DNA of 64,000 nt from Myxococcaceae bacterium JPH2 (GCA_016458225.1 JAEMGR010000036.1:1-64000), one strand, 5' to 3'; counted from the stretch's first letter, positions 8,907-18,690 are shown. The notes: generated from the letters alone by a model not told the origin. Numbers and translations: made by a program.

Positions 8907-9931
8907 AGGCAGCAGGCGTGGCCCTGCAAGGGGCCCTGGCGGTCGCGGCGCTCGTGGCCGCCTTCTTCGTGTGGCAGCGCGAACCCGAGGGCACTCCCGG
9001 CGAGGTGACGGTGCTGGACGTGCCCGCGCGCTCGCTCGACCTCCTCCGCTACGAGGACGAGGCTCGCTTCGTGGAGCTGTATCGGGACGGGACCGACCGG
9101 GACGCGTTCTGGTTGCGGTTGGGCACCAAGCCGCCCAAGCCCATCCCGGGCATCGACGCCGCGGCAGATGGTGGTGTGGCGGCGACTCCGCCCAAGCCCG
9201 CGGAGCCCCTGCTTCCCCCGCGCGAGCTGCGCGCCAACGACGTGGCGGTGAAGCTCTTTGGTCGGTTCGCGCCCCTGCGCGCGCAGCGCTCGCTCGGGGA
9301 CCTGGACGCGAAGAAGCTGGAGGAGGTCGGGCTCACGCACAGCGAGCGCAAGCTGACGCTGACCCTGGGCGGCAAGCCCGAGGTCTTCGCGCTCGCCTCG
9401 CCCGCGGGGGGCTGGGGGACGCCGTACCTGCGCCGTGAGTCGGACGGCCGCGTGTTCCTCCTCGGCCCATCGCTCTTGCCAGACCTGGACGCGGCGGCCA
9501 GTCGGTTGGTGGATCGGCGGCTGCACACCTTCGAGGCGGGCGAGTTCGACCGCGTGGTCGTCACCACGGGCGGGGTGTCGCGCGCATACCGGGCCTCGGG
9601 GATGGCCGGTGGGACGGTGCGGCTGTCGCCGGTGGAGGCGCCGGACACGCCCGATGAGTTCGCGCGCAACTGGCATGACCGCGTGTGGCGCATGGTGCCC
9701 TTGGACTTCCTGGGGCGCGGCGAGTCGCCGACGACGGGCGAGCCCCAGCCTCAGTTCCGCGTGACGTACCAGCGAGGCGAGCGCGTCCTGGGCGAGCTGA
9801 CGGTGGCGCGCACGCCGGATGGCACGTACTACGCGAAGACCGAGCACGCGCCAGGCTGGGCCCGTCTGCAAGCGGGCATCGAGCCCTGGGTGCAAGAGGC
9901 CGCGAAGGTGAGCGCGGCGGGTGTCCACTGA
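8903..9931 (+). CDS. DUF4340 domain protein of the GldAFG-type operon
   Basis: 342 residues, ATG overlapping the previous stop (ATGA). One N-terminal membrane anchor or signal (about 5-25) is followed by a periplasmic DUF4340-like region, with the typical opening E-V-T-V-L-D-V and a later segment V-x-L-F-G-R-F. DUF4340 proteins almost always follow GldG-like genes and are thought to complete the periplasmic domain of the transporter. It is the last gene of the operon, convergent with the GvpF/L gene with 9 bp between them. Confidence 0.85.
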   Translation: MKAAGVALQGALAVAALVAAFFVWQREPEGTPGEVTVLDVPARSLDLLRYEDEARFVELYRDGTDRDAFWLRLGTKPPKPIPGIDAAADGGVAATPPKPAEPLLPPRELRANDVAVKLFGRFAPLRAQRSLGDLDAKKLEEVGLTHSERKLTLTLGGKPEVFALASPAGGWGTPYLRRESDGRVFLLGPSLLPDLDAAASRLVDRRLHTFEAGEFDRVVVTTGGVSRAYRASGMAGGTVRLSPVEAPDTPDEFARNWHDRVWRMVPLDFLGRGESPTTGEPQPQFRVTYQRGERVLGELTVARTPDGTYYAKTEHAPGWARLQAGIEPWVQEAAKVSAAGVH

Positions 9932-9940
9932 GCGCGGACC

Positions 9941-10693
9941 TCAGTCCACGTCGAGCCGTCGCTGCACGAAGCTGTAGGGCGGCCAGGGCCCGGTGAGGCG
10001 GAACGCATAGGCCTCCGTGCGCGTGGCCAGCGCGCGCACGCGGGCCTCGAAGGTCGCCAGCTCCTCTCGGTCCACCAGGAACGATGCGTTGAGGAGCATG
10101 TGTTCGCCGAGCGGCGGATCCTCGCGCAGGGACGCGGCCAGGGGACGCAGGTCCGCAATCACCGTGGCCATGTCTCGCGTGGCGCGTTCGGACACCGCGG
10201 CCTCGAGCCGGGCCGCGTGCGCGCCCTCGGGCTCCGCGGGATGTCGCGCGAGCGCTGGTGCTTCCATCTCCACCTGACGGGCGAGGTGCTCGCGGTGGCA
10301 GCGCACCTTGAGGCCCAGCTCCAGCCGGCCGTGGATCATCTCCAGCGCGCGTGACAGGGGCTCACGCGCCGCGCGCAGCACCTCGCGCACGCGTGAGAGC
10401 GAGGGCAACACCGTGCCGAACGCCACGGGCAAGAGGGTGTGGTCGCGCAGCACGGCCTCGGTGACGCGCTGGTGCACCAGCAAGTGCGTGCGCGTGGGCG
10501 CGATGCGCGGGCCCGGTGACTCGGACACCAACGCGGCCATGCCCGCTTCGTGCACGGTGCGCACGGACGCGGGCGGCGCCCCCAGGCCGATGCGTCCCAG
10601 GTCGAGCGGAGCGCTGGCGCGCAGGATGCCGTAGACGTACTGCGGGCACTCTCCTTGGGCGGCGTCCTCCTCGGTCGCGGGGTCGATTCCCAT
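9941..10693 (-). CDS. GvpF/GvpL-family gas-vesicle-type protein
   Basis: 250 residues from the ATG at 10693. It shows family hallmarks: the opening QYVYGILRA, the central A-P-T-R-x-x-L-L-V-H-Q-R-V-(T)-E-A-V, L-P-V-A-F-G-T-V, the G-R-L-E-L-G-(L)-K-V segment, and the C-terminal L-T-G-P-W-P-P-Y-S-F-V. GvpF/L proteins are minor components needed for gas-vesicle assembly that bind GvpA. No complete gas-vesicle cluster (shell GvpA, GvpN, GvpK) is present in the window. The gene is the last of a unit with a truncated GvpA-like ORF, a histidine kinase and a response regulator, 14 bp after the regulator's stop. Family assignment is firm; function here is open. Confidence 0.9.
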   Translation of the reverse strand: MGIDPATEEDAAQGECPQYVYGILRASAPLDLGRIGLGAPPASVRTVHEAGMAALVSESPGPRIAPTRTHLLVHQRVTEAVLRDHTLLPVAFGTVLPSLSRVREVLRAAREPLSRALEMIHGRLELGLKVRCHREHLARQVEMEAPALARHPAEPEGAHAARLEAAVSERATRDMATVIADLRPLAASLREDPPLGEHMLLNASFLVDREELATFEARVRALATRTEAYAFRLTGPWPPYSFVQRRLDVD

Positions 10694-10707
10694 GAGGCGC
10701 TCGCCAC

Positions 10708-11118
10708 TCAGCCGACTTGCACGCGGGCCCGTGTGGCCAGCACGCGCCGGACCTCGTCCACCAGCGCGTCCGGCAGACAGGGCTTGGTGACGAAGGCATC
10801 GCAGCCCGCGCCGCGCGCTTCGTCGGACTGGCCTGTCATCGCGTGACCGGTGAGCGCCACCACGGGGATGGTCTGCGTGCGCGTGTCCTGCTTCAGCCGC
10901 CGCGTGGCCTCCCACCCGTCGATGATGGGCAGCGACAGGTCCATGAGGATGACGTCCGGCAGCAGCTCGAACGCCTTGTCCAGCGCCTCCTGGCCGTTCT
11001 TCGCCTCGGCCACGCGGAACCCGGAGTACTCGAGGTACTCCGCGTACATCTCGCGCGCGTCCTCGTAGTCGTCGACGACCAGGACGAGGGGTTTGGGGGG
11101 AGCGGTGGGGAGGGTCAT
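10708..11118 (-). CDS. Single-domain response regulator (CheY-like receiver)
   Basis: 136 residues, receiver domain only, with no output domain. The acidic pair is DD in [11 protein letters not shown]. The phospho-acceptor Asp is in VILMDLSLP, the conserved Thr is in ALTGHA and the Lys in VTKPC. The ATG overlaps the kinase TGA by 4 bp, so kinase and regulator are translationally coupled and almost certainly cognate. Lacking a DNA-binding domain, it must act by protein-protein contact or relay; the adjacent GvpF/L protein is a conceivable partner (inference). Confidence 0.93.
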   Translation of the reverse strand: MTLPTAPPKPLVLVVDDYEDAREMYAEYLEYSGFRVAEAKNGQEALDKAFELLPDVILMDLSLPIIDGWEATRRLKQDTRTQTIPVVALTGHAMTGQSDEARGAGCDAFVTKPCLPDALVDEVRRVLATRARVQVG

Positions 11119-13310
11119 GTCCGTCTCGCACGTCGGGGGAAGTGCAGGGTGAAGGTCGAGCCGTGGCCTGGAGCGCTCTGGAGGGTGACGCGCCCTCCCA
11201 GCATGGTGGCCAGGCGCCGACAGATGGAGAGCCCCAGGCCCGTTCCTCCGTAGGCGCGCGTGGGGGAGCTGTCCACCTGCTGGAAGTCCTCGAAGATCTT
11301 CTCCTGATAGGCGGGGTCGATTCCAATCCCCGTGTCCACCACGGCGATGGCGAACGCGTCCACCTGCGCGGTGTATTCGGCCGTGACTTGCACCGAGCCC
11401 TCGTGCGTGAACTTCAGCGCGTTGGACAACAGGTTGAGGACGATCTGCTTCACCTTCTGCCTGTCACTGTGCACGGGCAACAAGCCCGAGCCCAGGTGCG
11501 TGCCCACCGTCAGGTGACTGCGCGCGATGATGGGGTCCATCTCCGCCGTCACTTCCTGCAGCAGCTCGGGGAGGCCGAAGTCCGACAGGTGCAGTGGCAT
11601 GCGCCCCGCTTCGATGCGGGTGATGTCGAGAATCTCGTTGATGACCTCCAGCAGGTGCCGCCCGTTGGAATCGATGCGGGTGAGGTTGCGCTTCTGGGAG
11701 GAGGACAGGTCGCCCGAGACGCCCTGCAGCAGCATGTTGGTGTAGCCGAGGATGGCGTTGAGGGGCGTGCGGAACTCGTGCGACATGTTGGCCAGGAACT
11801 GCGACTTGGCCGCGCTCGCTTGCTCCAACTGGATGGCCTGGCGCCGCAGCTTCTCGTTCTGCTCGGCCAGCTCCGCGGTGGCCACCTGCACGCGCGCCTC
11901 CAACTGCGTGGACACATCCTTCAGGCGCTCCAGCAGGCGCGCCTTCTCCAGCGCCTCGGTGCGGTCCTGAAAGAGGGTGACCACGCCCGTCAGTTCGCCG
12001 CTGTCGCCGAGCACCTTGCTGGCCACGGCCTCCATGGGGAGCGTGGCGCCCGCGGCGGGATCCACCAGGATGAGCTGCCCACGACAGCGCAGCGTGGTGC
12101 CCCCGCCCAGGAGTCCGGAGAGGAACGCGGAGAACTGCGCGTCGTTGGCGCGGACGCGTCGTTGGGCGGCCTCGCCCGCGTCCGGGGGCAGGGCGAAGAG
12201 CTTCTCCGCCGGGTCGTTCATCATCACCGTGCCGCCCGCTGGATCCGTCAGGATGATGGGGTCCGCCACCGAGTCGAGCACGCGGTCCAATCGATGACGC
12301 TCGCTGCGGGCCTCTCGCTCGGTGGCGCGCAGGCGGCGGTAGCTCTCGCCCAGCGCCTGGGTGGCGCGCCCCAGGTCCGTCACGTTGCGCAGCACACTCA
12401 CCATCGCCTCTCGACCATCTGGACCGCGCACGGGCGTGCTGACCAGCTCGAAGTGCAGGTCCGTGCCCTCCACGGGATCCACCAGGGGCACCTCGCGGCG
12501 GCGCACCGCGTCCGCGCCCGCGCCCGCCACCAAGGCCGCGGCGAACACGCGCTGGTTCAGCTGCACCGCGCGGCGACGACCTGGACGTGAATCGGGTGCC
12601 ACCACGAGCAGCATCTCGGCGCGCGCGTTGGCCAGGTGCGGCTGTCCCTCCATGTCCGTGAGCAGGATGGGGTCCGCCACCGAGTCGATGATGCGGCGCA
12701 ACAGCCCATCCGGCTCCCACAGCCGCGCGGGCGGCCCGCCGCCGCCGAGGAGCTGACGCGCGAGCTGCGGCCCCAGGCATGACGCCAACCACGGCACATC
12801 GGGCGGCAGCATCTCCGTGGGGGACGTCACCACGAGCAGCCCCACGGTGTGCCCGCCCGCGCGCGCCAGCAGGGGCACGGTGAAGAAGCCGCCGCCCTGC
12901 GAGGGGGGCAGCAGCGACTGGAGTCCAGGCGCCAGTCCGCGCGTGGCGGCGGGACCCATGGGGACGCTGAGCGCGAACGCGCTGTGCGCCAAGGCGTGGA
13001 CGAGCGCGTCCTGCTGCGCGGGAAGGAGTCCATGAGCGGCCAGGCACAGCGGCCCGCCATCCGGCGAGTCGAGCGACAGGCACGCCACGGGGGACAGGTG
13101 GGCCTGATGGACGAGCCACTCCACCGACGCCTCGGCGCACGCCTGCGCCCCGTCGCACGTCAGCAGCCGCTCGGCGAGCGACAGCCGCGCCGGAGCGTCC
13201 GGAGGCACGACGGATGGCAGCGGGGCAGGGGCGGCCACGGCCTTACGCTCCGGGGACCGGGTCGAGCGGGTGGTGGCCTCGGGCGTCAGGTCCAGACGTG
13301 TGGCGCGCAT
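11115..13310 (-). CDS. Soluble GAF/PAS/PAS histidine kinase
   Basis: 731 residues from ATG 13310, or 707 from GTG 13238 (GGAG 9 bases upstream, just past the stop of the small ORF). Codon third positions stay G/C-rich down from 13310, which favours the longer form. Order: a GAF-like domain (about 45-200), two PAS domains (each opening I-x-D-S-V-A-D-P-I-(L)-L-T-D), a coiled coil, a HisKA box [14 protein letters not shown] with the phospho-His near residue 511 of the longer form, and an HATPase with the N box, DTGIGI and GGTGLGLS. There is no membrane segment, so it senses an intracellular signal. Much longer upstream reading is out of character and overlaps other genes. Confidence 0.9.
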   Translation of the reverse strand: MRATRLDLTPEATTRSTRSPERKAVAAPAPLPSVVPPDAPARLSLAERLLTCDGAQACAEASVEWLVHQAHLSPVACLSLDSPDGGPLCLAAHGLLPAQQDALVHALAHSAFALSVPMGPAATRGLAPGLQSLLPPSQGGGFFTVPLLARAGGHTVGLLVVTSPTEMLPPDVPWLASCLGPQLARQLLGGGGPPARLWEPDGLLRRIIDSVADPILLTDMEGQPHLANARAEMLLVVAPDSRPGRRRAVQLNQRVFAAALVAGAGADAVRRREVPLVDPVEGTDLHFELVSTPVRGPDGREAMVSVLRNVTDLGRATQALGESYRRLRATEREARSERHRLDRVLDSVADPIILTDPAGGTVMMNDPAEKLFALPPDAGEAAQRRVRANDAQFSAFLSGLLGGGTTLRCRGQLILVDPAAGATLPMEAVASKVLGDSGELTGVVTLFQDRTEALEKARLLERLKDVSTQLEARVQVATAELAEQNEKLRRQAIQLEQASAAKSQFLANMSHEFRTPLNAILGYTNMLLQGVSGDLSSSQKRNLTRIDSNGRHLLEVINEILDITRIEAGRMPLHLSDFGLPELLQEVTAEMDPIIARSHLTVGTHLGSGLLPVHSDRQKVKQIVLNLLSNALKFTHEGSVQVTAEYTAQVDAFAIAVVDTGIGIDPAYQEKIFEDFQQVDSSPTRAYGGTGLGLSICRRLATMLGGRVTLQSAPGHGSTFTLHFPRRARRT

Positions 13311-13449
13311 CCCCGCCCGGCGCTTCCACGTGGCGCGCGCCCGGGGCGGGCTCCCACGACGCTCCCGGGTCGAGCCGCAGCCCCCGGTCCAGCACGCGAT
13401 CCAGCACGTCAACGAGGCTGGCGCTTCCGGTGGTTCGTTCCACGGCCAT
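13243..13449 (-). CDS. Short GvpA/GvpJ-like ORF, truncated
   Basis: 68 codons, ATG at 13449 with GGAG 9 bases upstream. Residues 1-27 read like the N-terminus of gas-vesicle shell proteins: a MAVE-type start, an S/T-rich stretch, then [17 protein letters not shown], matching the family's (S)-L-x-D-V-L-x-x-V-L-D-(R/K)-G-(L)-V-(I/L)-D helix. The following V-x-V-S-L-V-G beta-hairpin that builds the shell is absent, replaced by a Pro/Gly/His-rich tail. Third-position G/C is about 85 percent before 13310 and lower (about 73 percent) after it, where the kinase frame takes over. It may be a degraded shell gene, a small adaptor, or the N-terminus of the kinase lost by a frameshift. Confidence 0.5.
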   Translation of the reverse strand: MAVERTTGSASLVDVLDRVLDRGLRLDPGASWEPAPGARHVEAPGGDARHTSGPDARGHHPLDPVPGA

Positions 13450-13661
13450 CCGTGTGCGCTCCTGGGCTCCCGGGGGGCGCGGACCCGGCCCGTCACTCTT
13501 CTAGCGCGAGGGCCACCGCCGCCCCAGAGCGGCCCGTTCGCCTGCCGCGACTTGCGAACACCGTGGGCTCGCCACTGTTGGCTCTCGCACACGCCCGGCG
13601 CGCCGCGCGTGGACGGGATTTCATTGGACCCACGCCGGGCCGAGGGCAGCATGGGGCGCCC

Positions 13662-14336
13662 ATGCCTCGCCTCGCGAAGTCGTCCTCCGTCCCGCTCCTC
13701 CCTGATGCCTGGTCTCCCGCCGCTCGCCGCGCGCTCGTGAAGGCGGATCCCGTGATGGGGGCGCTGATGAAGAAAGTGGGCCCCCTGCGGCTGGAACTCA
13801 GCCCGCTGCACAGCCCCTTCGAGGCGCTGGCGCGCGCCATCGTCTACCAGCAGTTGCATGCCCGAGCCGCGTCCACCATCTTCGGCCGCGTGTGCGAGCG
13901 CGTGGGCCACGGCAAGGCCTTCACGCCGGAGAAGGTGCTGGCCACGCCGGAGACGGCGCTGCGCGAGGCGGGCCTGTCCGCCAACAAGCTGGCCGCGCTG
14001 CTGGACCTGGCGCGCAAGACGCAGGATGGCACCGTGCCGCCCCTGGCCCGCGTGCGGCGCATGTCCGACGCGGACCTGGTGGAGCACTTCACCCAGGTGC
14101 GAGGCATTGGCCCGTGGACGGTGGAGATGCTGCTCATCTTCCGCCTGGGGCGCCCGGACGTGCTGCCGGTGGATGACTACGGCGTGCGCAAGGGCTTCAT
14201 GCTCGCGTACCAGCAGGACGAGATGCCCAAACCCAAGGCCCTGCTGGAGTTCGGCGAGCGCTGGCGTCCGTGGCGCACCGTGGCGAGCTGGTACCTCTGG
14301 CGCGCCACGGAGCTGCCTCCGGACTCCTTCAAGTGA
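13662..14336 (+). CDS. DNA-3-methyladenine glycosylase II-like (AlkA family)
   Basis: 224 residues, the short form without the AlkA N-terminal beta domain. HhH-GPD features are the segment [12 protein letters not shown], the helix-hairpin-helix [11 protein letters not shown] and the catalytic Asp in [11 protein letters not shown]. It excises alkylated bases such as 3-methyladenine in base-excision repair. The start at 13662 is chosen because the long upstream frame runs antisense to the histidine kinase. It is divergent from the Gvp-like operon with 212 bp between starts. A second, larger AlkA protein is encoded at 55.8 kb. Confidence 0.9.
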   Translation: MPRLAKSSSVPLLPDAWSPAARRALVKADPVMGALMKKVGPLRLELSPLHSPFEALARAIVYQQLHARAASTIFGRVCERVGHGKAFTPEKVLATPETALREAGLSANKLAALLDLARKTQDGTVPPLARVRRMSDADLVEHFTQVRGIGPWTVEMLLIFRLGRPDVLPVDDYGVRKGFMLAYQQDEMPKPKALLEFGERWRPWRTVASWYLWRATELPPDSFK

Positions 14337-14345
14337 GGCGAGGGC

Positions 14346-15119
14346 TCAGTCGGAGGCCGTCGTCACGCGCACGAAGCGGATGTAGCGCCGGTCCGTGCTG
14401 ACCGCCGCGATGACATAGCCCTGCGCCCAGCCGCCATCCAGCTCGGACACGAAGCCGGAGATGTAGAGGCGGTTGCTGTTGCGGGAGATCTGCGTGATGT
14501 ACGCCACCGCGCCGTCCACGTCGTCCGCGGTGGGCATCTGCTGGAACAGGACCTGTCCGCGCAGCGTGGTGACCAGGTCGGCGAGCGTGATGGGATAGAA
14601 GTCATCCGACTGCTCGTAGGCGCGCGGATACGCCACGGCGAAGTACGCGTCCTTGAGGGTCTCGTTGTTGGCCACGCCCTGCCCGTTGGGGATGTAGCCC
14701 TCCGCGATGCGCGAGGCCCCCGCCAGCGGCCCCGCCGAGCCGTACAGCGTCGCGGTGCTCGTGGTGACGAGCGTCACGCCCTGCGGCGCCACCGGGCCCG
14801 CGTCGTACAGCTCGTAGAAGTCCCCAAGGTACTTGATGGCCGGGCCGTTGATGCCCGTCTTCCACGTGGAGTCCGCCAGCTTCGTGCCCAGGTAGGTGTG
14901 CTCGGCGGCATCCACCACGTGGTCATCGTTCTGGAACGCGCTCAGCGCCGCCGTCATCTCGGCGCGGGTGATGGAGGTGCCGCCCGGGCTGGCCGCGGTG
15001 CGGGCCGTGGCGACCTGCGCCTCGAAGGCCGGCACGGACACGCTCACGCCTGCCAGGGCCACGGGTGAGGCCAGCAGCACCGCGCTGGCGACGAGAGAAC
15101 TCAGAGTCTGGCGCTTCAT
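14346..15119 (-). CDS. Secreted hypothetical protein
   Basis: 257 residues from the ATG at 15119, starting MKRQTLSSLV. A clear Sec signal peptide ends at VALAG (about residue 23). The mature part has no Cys, is rich in Ala, Thr and Tyr, and shows no motif I recognise. A segment with two Asp (QNDDHVVDAAEH) after an R-A-E-M-T-A-A-L stretch is mildly EF-hand-like but incomplete. It is convergent with the AlkA-like gene. Location is likely periplasmic or extracellular. Confidence 0.6.
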   Translation of the reverse strand: MKRQTLSSLVASAVLLASPVALAGVSVSVPAFEAQVATARTAASPGGTSITRAEMTAALSAFQNDDHVVDAAEHTYLGTKLADSTWKTGINGPAIKYLGDFYELYDAGPVAPQGVTLVTTSTATLYGSAGPLAGASRIAEGYIPNGQGVANNETLKDAYFAVAYPRAYEQSDDFYPITLADLVTTLRGQVLFQQMPTADDVDGAVAYITQISRNSNRLYISGFVSELDGGWAQGYVIAAVSTDRRYIRFVRVTTASD

Positions 15120-15209
15120 GTCGGGACCTCGTGCATTCCGAGCCCAGGAGAGCCCGGGAGGGTGGTAATTCACCCCAAGCTCTAGCACGAGATTATTGCG
15201 GGAAATCCG

Positions 15210-16508
15210 TCAAAACTCGGTGCCGGCTCCACTGCTCCTCGGCTGGGGCGTGGGGGCGGGAGTGGGCGCCAGTGGCGCGGAGCGGCGCAGGGGCGCTAGC
15301 AGGGCGAGGAAGCCCACGGAGAGCCCGAGCCCGAGCATGAACACGCTCGCGTAGCCCCAGCCGCCGTGGTGGGCATCCGCGAGCCAGCCTCCGAGGAAGC
15401 CGGCCACGCCCTTGCCGGCGGTCTCCACGCTGGCCAGCAGCGTGTAGTGCGTGGCGCCGATGAGCGGATCCACGCGCGACATCATGAAGGCGAACATCGC
15501 GGTGGTGAGGGCGCCGCCGAAGAACTCCTCGGCCAGGGTGACGGCGATGACGTTCGTGTCGGTGACGCCGGAGTGCGCCAGCAGCCAGCGCCCCGCGAGC
15601 GGCACCAGCCGCAGCGTGCCGGTGATTGCCACCGCCTTGAGCAGGGGCACGCGCGAGGCGAGCAGTCCTCCCGCCACGGAGCCGATGAGCGACGCCCCGA
15701 TGCCCCACGTTCCCACCAGGAGGCCGATCTGCGCGGGCACGTAGCCGGAGTCGACGAGGAAGGACTTGTAGATGACGTCCGACATCGTCTCGCCCAGCTT
15801 GTACGTGAGGACGAACAGCAGCAGCCAGCCGGTGCCGGGCATGCGCAGGGCGTGGACGATTTCACCGCGCACCTCGCGCCAGGTGCGCTTGGCTCCCAAC
15901 GGCACGCCCGTGCTTCGCGGCGGTGGCTCCCGGAAGGCGGCGACCCAGCCGAACACCGCCAGGCACAACCCGGCCATCGCGAGGAAGAGGCCCGACCAGC
16001 CGATGTGCGCGCTCGCCCAGACGAGCAGCCCGCCCCCGGTCATCATCCCCAGCTTGTAGCCCACCACCTGCGCGGCGTTGCCGAGCCCCAGTTCCTCCGG
16101 TTCGAGCGTGTCCACCGCGAAGCCGTCCACCGCGATGTCCTGCGTGGCGGCGAAGAGGTTCATGAGGAAGATGCAGCCAAACAGGAGCGGCAGCGAGCCC
16201 ACGTCCACGGCCAGCGAGGCGCACACGCACGCGCTCGCGAGCAAGGCCTGCATGGGGAGGATCCACGACTTCCTGCGGCCGATGCGCTCCGAGGAGTAGC
16301 GGTCCACCAGGGGCGCCCACAGCGCCTTGGCCATCCACGGAGAGGCGAGGAGGCCGAGAAAGCCAATGGCGGCCAGCGAGGCTCCGCGCGCGCGCAGGTA
16401 CACGGGCAACGCGTTGACCTGGAAGCCGAAGGGCATGCCCTGCACGAAGTACAGCGCGCACAGCAGCCTCAGGCGAGACGAGGGAAGTCGCATGTCGCCC
16501 CGCAGCAT
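15210..16508 (-). CDS. MFS transporter, AmpG-like
   Basis: 432 residues from the ATG at 16508, chosen for the GGGAGAGG just upstream; an ATG at 16493 (427 aa) is also possible. About 12 membrane helices are visible. The opening [21 protein letters not shown] and the loop [13 protein letters not shown] are hallmarks of the AmpG muropeptide permease and acetyl-CoA-transporter branch of the MFS. AmpG imports anhydro-muropeptides for cell-wall recycling; that substrate is inference here. The C-terminus is a Pro/Ser-rich tail. It is divergent from the SIMPL gene. Confidence 0.82.
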   Translation of the reverse strand: MLRGDMRLPSSRLRLLCALYFVQGMPFGFQVNALPVYLRARGASLAAIGFLGLLASPWMAKALWAPLVDRYSSERIGRRKSWILPMQALLASACVCASLAVDVGSLPLLFGCIFLMNLFAATQDIAVDGFAVDTLEPEELGLGNAAQVVGYKLGMMTGGGLLVWASAHIGWSGLFLAMAGLCLAVFGWVAAFREPPPRSTGVPLGAKRTWREVRGEIVHALRMPGTGWLLLFVLTYKLGETMSDVIYKSFLVDSGYVPAQIGLLVGTWGIGASLIGSVAGGLLASRVPLLKAVAITGTLRLVPLAGRWLLAHSGVTDTNVIAVTLAEEFFGGALTTAMFAFMMSRVDPLIGATHYTLLASVETAGKGVAGFLGGWLADAHHGGWGYASVFMLGLGLSVGFLALLAPLRRSAPLAPTPAPTPQPRSSGAGTEF

Positions 16509-16603
16509 AGAGCCTCTCCCGCCGTGGGGCGGCATGGCTCCTCCCGCCGCGTGGCGGCCCGGGGCCTATACTCGGCCGTTCCCTCCGTTCACGGAGCAGC
16601 CCC

Positions 16604-17266
16604 ATGGCAGAGTCGGTTCCTGGCGCAGGTCTCATCGTGGTGACGGTCTCCTCCGAGCACGAGTTGGAGGCGGACCACGTGGACGCCATCGTGGATGTGC
16701 GCGCGACCGCGTTCTTCACGGGAGGCGCGGCGCTGACCAATGCGAAGGAGGTGCTCGCGCTGGTGCGCCGGCTGGAGGAGCTGGGCGTCTCCAAGGACGC
16801 GTTCTCGCTGGAGGCGGTGCACGCGGAGATGAACGAGGGGCTGCTCACCCGGTCGTCCTCGGCGGTGTACACGCTGCGCATCCGCCTGGACGTGCTGGAG
16901 CGCGTGGCGGACGTGCTGGCGGCGTTCACCGGCTTGAAGCAGGCCACGCTGCGCGAGCTGCGCTGGGGCTACGCGCGCGAGACGGAGGCGCGCGAGGGGT
17001 GGCTGGAGGAGCTGGCCCGCGCGGCGCTTCGCCAGGCCCGCCGCGTGGCGGATGGCCTGGGCACGCGGCTGGTGGGCACGAGCCGCTTCGCGGAGAAGGT
17101 GACGGTGGTGCAGGCGCCGGTCGCTCACGGCGCCTACGACTCTGGAGCCATCAAGTCCCGGAGCTACGGCGGCGGACGCCCGGACCTGGGCTTCACCGTG
17201 GCGCACCGCAAGCGGATGTCGGTGGAGGCCACGGTGGAGTTCCACACCGTGCCCGCCGCGTCCTGA
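16604..17266 (+). CDS. SIMPL-domain protein (DUF541), cytoplasmic
   Basis: 220 residues, ATG 16604 with GGAG upstream. The SIMPL family features are the opening V-(T)-V-x-A-T-A-like strand (here ATAFFTGGAALTNA) and an A-x-x-x-A-R-x-x-A-(E/D) helix (LARAALRQARRVADGLG). Most SIMPL proteins carry a signal peptide and assemble in the periplasm or outer membrane; none is visible here. Role unknown. It stands alone between divergent ampG and the convergent aminotransferase. Confidence 0.7.
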   Translation: MAESVPGAGLIVVTVSSEHELEADHVDAIVDVRATAFFTGGAALTNAKEVLALVRRLEELGVSKDAFSLEAVHAEMNEGLLTRSSSAVYTLRIRLDVLERVADVLAAFTGLKQATLRELRWGYARETEAREGWLEELARAALRQARRVADGLGTRLVGTSRFAEKVTVVQAPVAHGAYDSGAIKSRSYGGGRPDLGFTVAHRKRMSVEATVEFHTVPAAS

Positions 17267-17289
17267 CGGCGCGGCGGCGCGGACACCGC

Positions 17290-18570
17290 TCAGGGCGTCT
17301 TGGTGGGGTGCTCGGCGTAGTGCATGACCATCTGCTCCAGCCGCGCGAGCGCCTTGTCGAGCGTCTCCTGGGACGGCCCGAAGGACAGGCGCACGTAGTT
17401 GCGGAACCGTGAGGTCCGCATGCGGCGCTTGCCGGGGTTCACGTCGAAGAACTCACCGGGCACGGCGATGATCTTCTTCTCCAGCGCGGCGCGGAAGAAG
17501 CCCATGCCGTCATTGAGCGGCGCGGGCAGGCCAGACACGTTGCCCCACACGTAGAACGTCCCATCCGGGGCGCGGTCCGTGCGGATGCCCAGCCGCTCCA
17601 GGCGCGAGTGGAAGCGGTCGCGCTTCTCGCGGAACACCGTGTGGATGGCGTTCGTCTCGGCCACCACGGCGTCCTCCTGGAGCAGGGGGATGGCCGCGCG
17701 CTGGAGGGGGCGGCTGCCACCGCCGTCGAGGAAGCTGCCCGCGCTCGACACGGCCTCGATGACCTGCCGTGGACCAATCGTCCACGTCATGCGCCAGCCC
17801 GGGTAGCGCCAGTTCTTGGTGAGGCCGTCGAAGATGACCACGGGGTCGCGGTTGACGTCCTCCACGTAGCGCGCGGCGCTCTCCACGGGCAGGTGGCCGG
17901 GGCGGCCCGTCCAGATGTAGTGCGAATAGAACTCGTCGATGAGCAGCGTGCAGTCCTGTTCGCGCGCCACGCCGACCCAGCGGGCCATCTCCTCGCCCTG
18001 CACCAGCTTGCCGGTGGGGTTGCACGGGTTGGAGAAGAGCAGGGCGGACAGGCCGCGTCCCTGCACCTCGCGCCGCAGGTCCTCGTGGGTGAATGCGTAG
18101 CCGCGCTCGCCCTCCAGCAGGATGGGGATGGCGGTGAAGGCCTTGAAGACATCCAGCAGCTCTTCATAGGCCGTGTAGTCGGGGAGGAAGTGGCCCAGGT
18201 TCACCGAGCCCAGGCTCGCCGCGGCGCGGGTCAGGGCCGCGCGGCCACCACCGGACAGGCACACGTTCTCCGCGCTGTACTGGCTGGGCATGCCCCGGCG
18301 GTAGAGCCGGTTGTAGAGCGACGCGATGGCCTCGCGAATCTCCCACAGGCCCGCCACGGGGGCGTACTCCTGGTCCGCCACGTCCACGGTGACGGTGTGG
18401 AGGCGGGGAGGGGCTCCGGGCAGGTCGCCGGTCTCCGGCTGTCCCTGCCCCAGGTTGCACCACTCCGGGTCTCCGGACTTGTAGCCGCGGCGGCTGGCCT
18501 CGGCGGTGACATAGATGACGCCCGTGCGTGGCACGGAGCGGAAGGCATGAAGGGTCCCGTCGTCGCTCAC
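17290..18570 (-). CDS. PLP-dependent aminotransferase, class I/II
   Basis: 426 residues from a GTG start. Fold-type I markers are NPCNPTGKL (substrate and cofactor pocket), L-I-D-E-F-Y-S (Asp binding the PLP pyridine), and the Schiff-base Lys in FDGLTKNWRYPGWRMTW, followed by the Arg region F-R-N-Y-V-R-L-S-F-G. Substrate cannot be read from the sequence; the lineage is that of aspartate and aromatic-type aminotransferases. It is a single gene with no operon partner in range. Confidence 0.88.
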   Translation of the reverse strand: MSDDGTLHAFRSVPRTGVIYVTAEASRRGYKSGDPEWCNLGQGQPETGDLPGAPPRLHTVTVDVADQEYAPVAGLWEIREAIASLYNRLYRRGMPSQYSAENVCLSGGGRAALTRAAASLGSVNLGHFLPDYTAYEELLDVFKAFTAIPILLEGERGYAFTHEDLRREVQGRGLSALLFSNPCNPTGKLVQGEEMARWVGVAREQDCTLLIDEFYSHYIWTGRPGHLPVESAARYVEDVNRDPVVIFDGLTKNWRYPGWRMTWTIGPRQVIEAVSSAGSFLDGGGSRPLQRAAIPLLQEDAVVAETNAIHTVFREKRDRFHSRLERLGIRTDRAPDGTFYVWGNVSGLPAPLNDGMGFFRAALEKKIIAVPGEFFDVNPGKRRMRTSRFRNYVRLSFGPSQETLDKALARLEQMVMHYAEHPTKTP

Positions 18571-18690
18571 GGCCGCGCACGCTAGCGGACTTGGGGCCCG
18601 GGCGCTGTGACTTCCGCTGAGCCCTCCAAGAGAGAAGGGCGGCCCACCAGCCGGCGGGCCACCCCCTCGCTCAGCCTCGGCGCCTGGGAC

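Noticed and set aside
9941-13449. Complete gas-vesicle gene cluster
   Set aside because: No intact GvpA shell gene, GvpN, GvpK or GvpJ/M in the window; only a GvpF/L protein and a truncated GvpA-like ORF are present.
13311-14087. Upstream extension of the histidine-kinase frame (would give a 990-residue protein)
   Set aside because: It overlaps the Gvp-like ORF and the AlkA-like gene on the other strand, has no family match, and is a typical antisense open frame in high-GC DNA.
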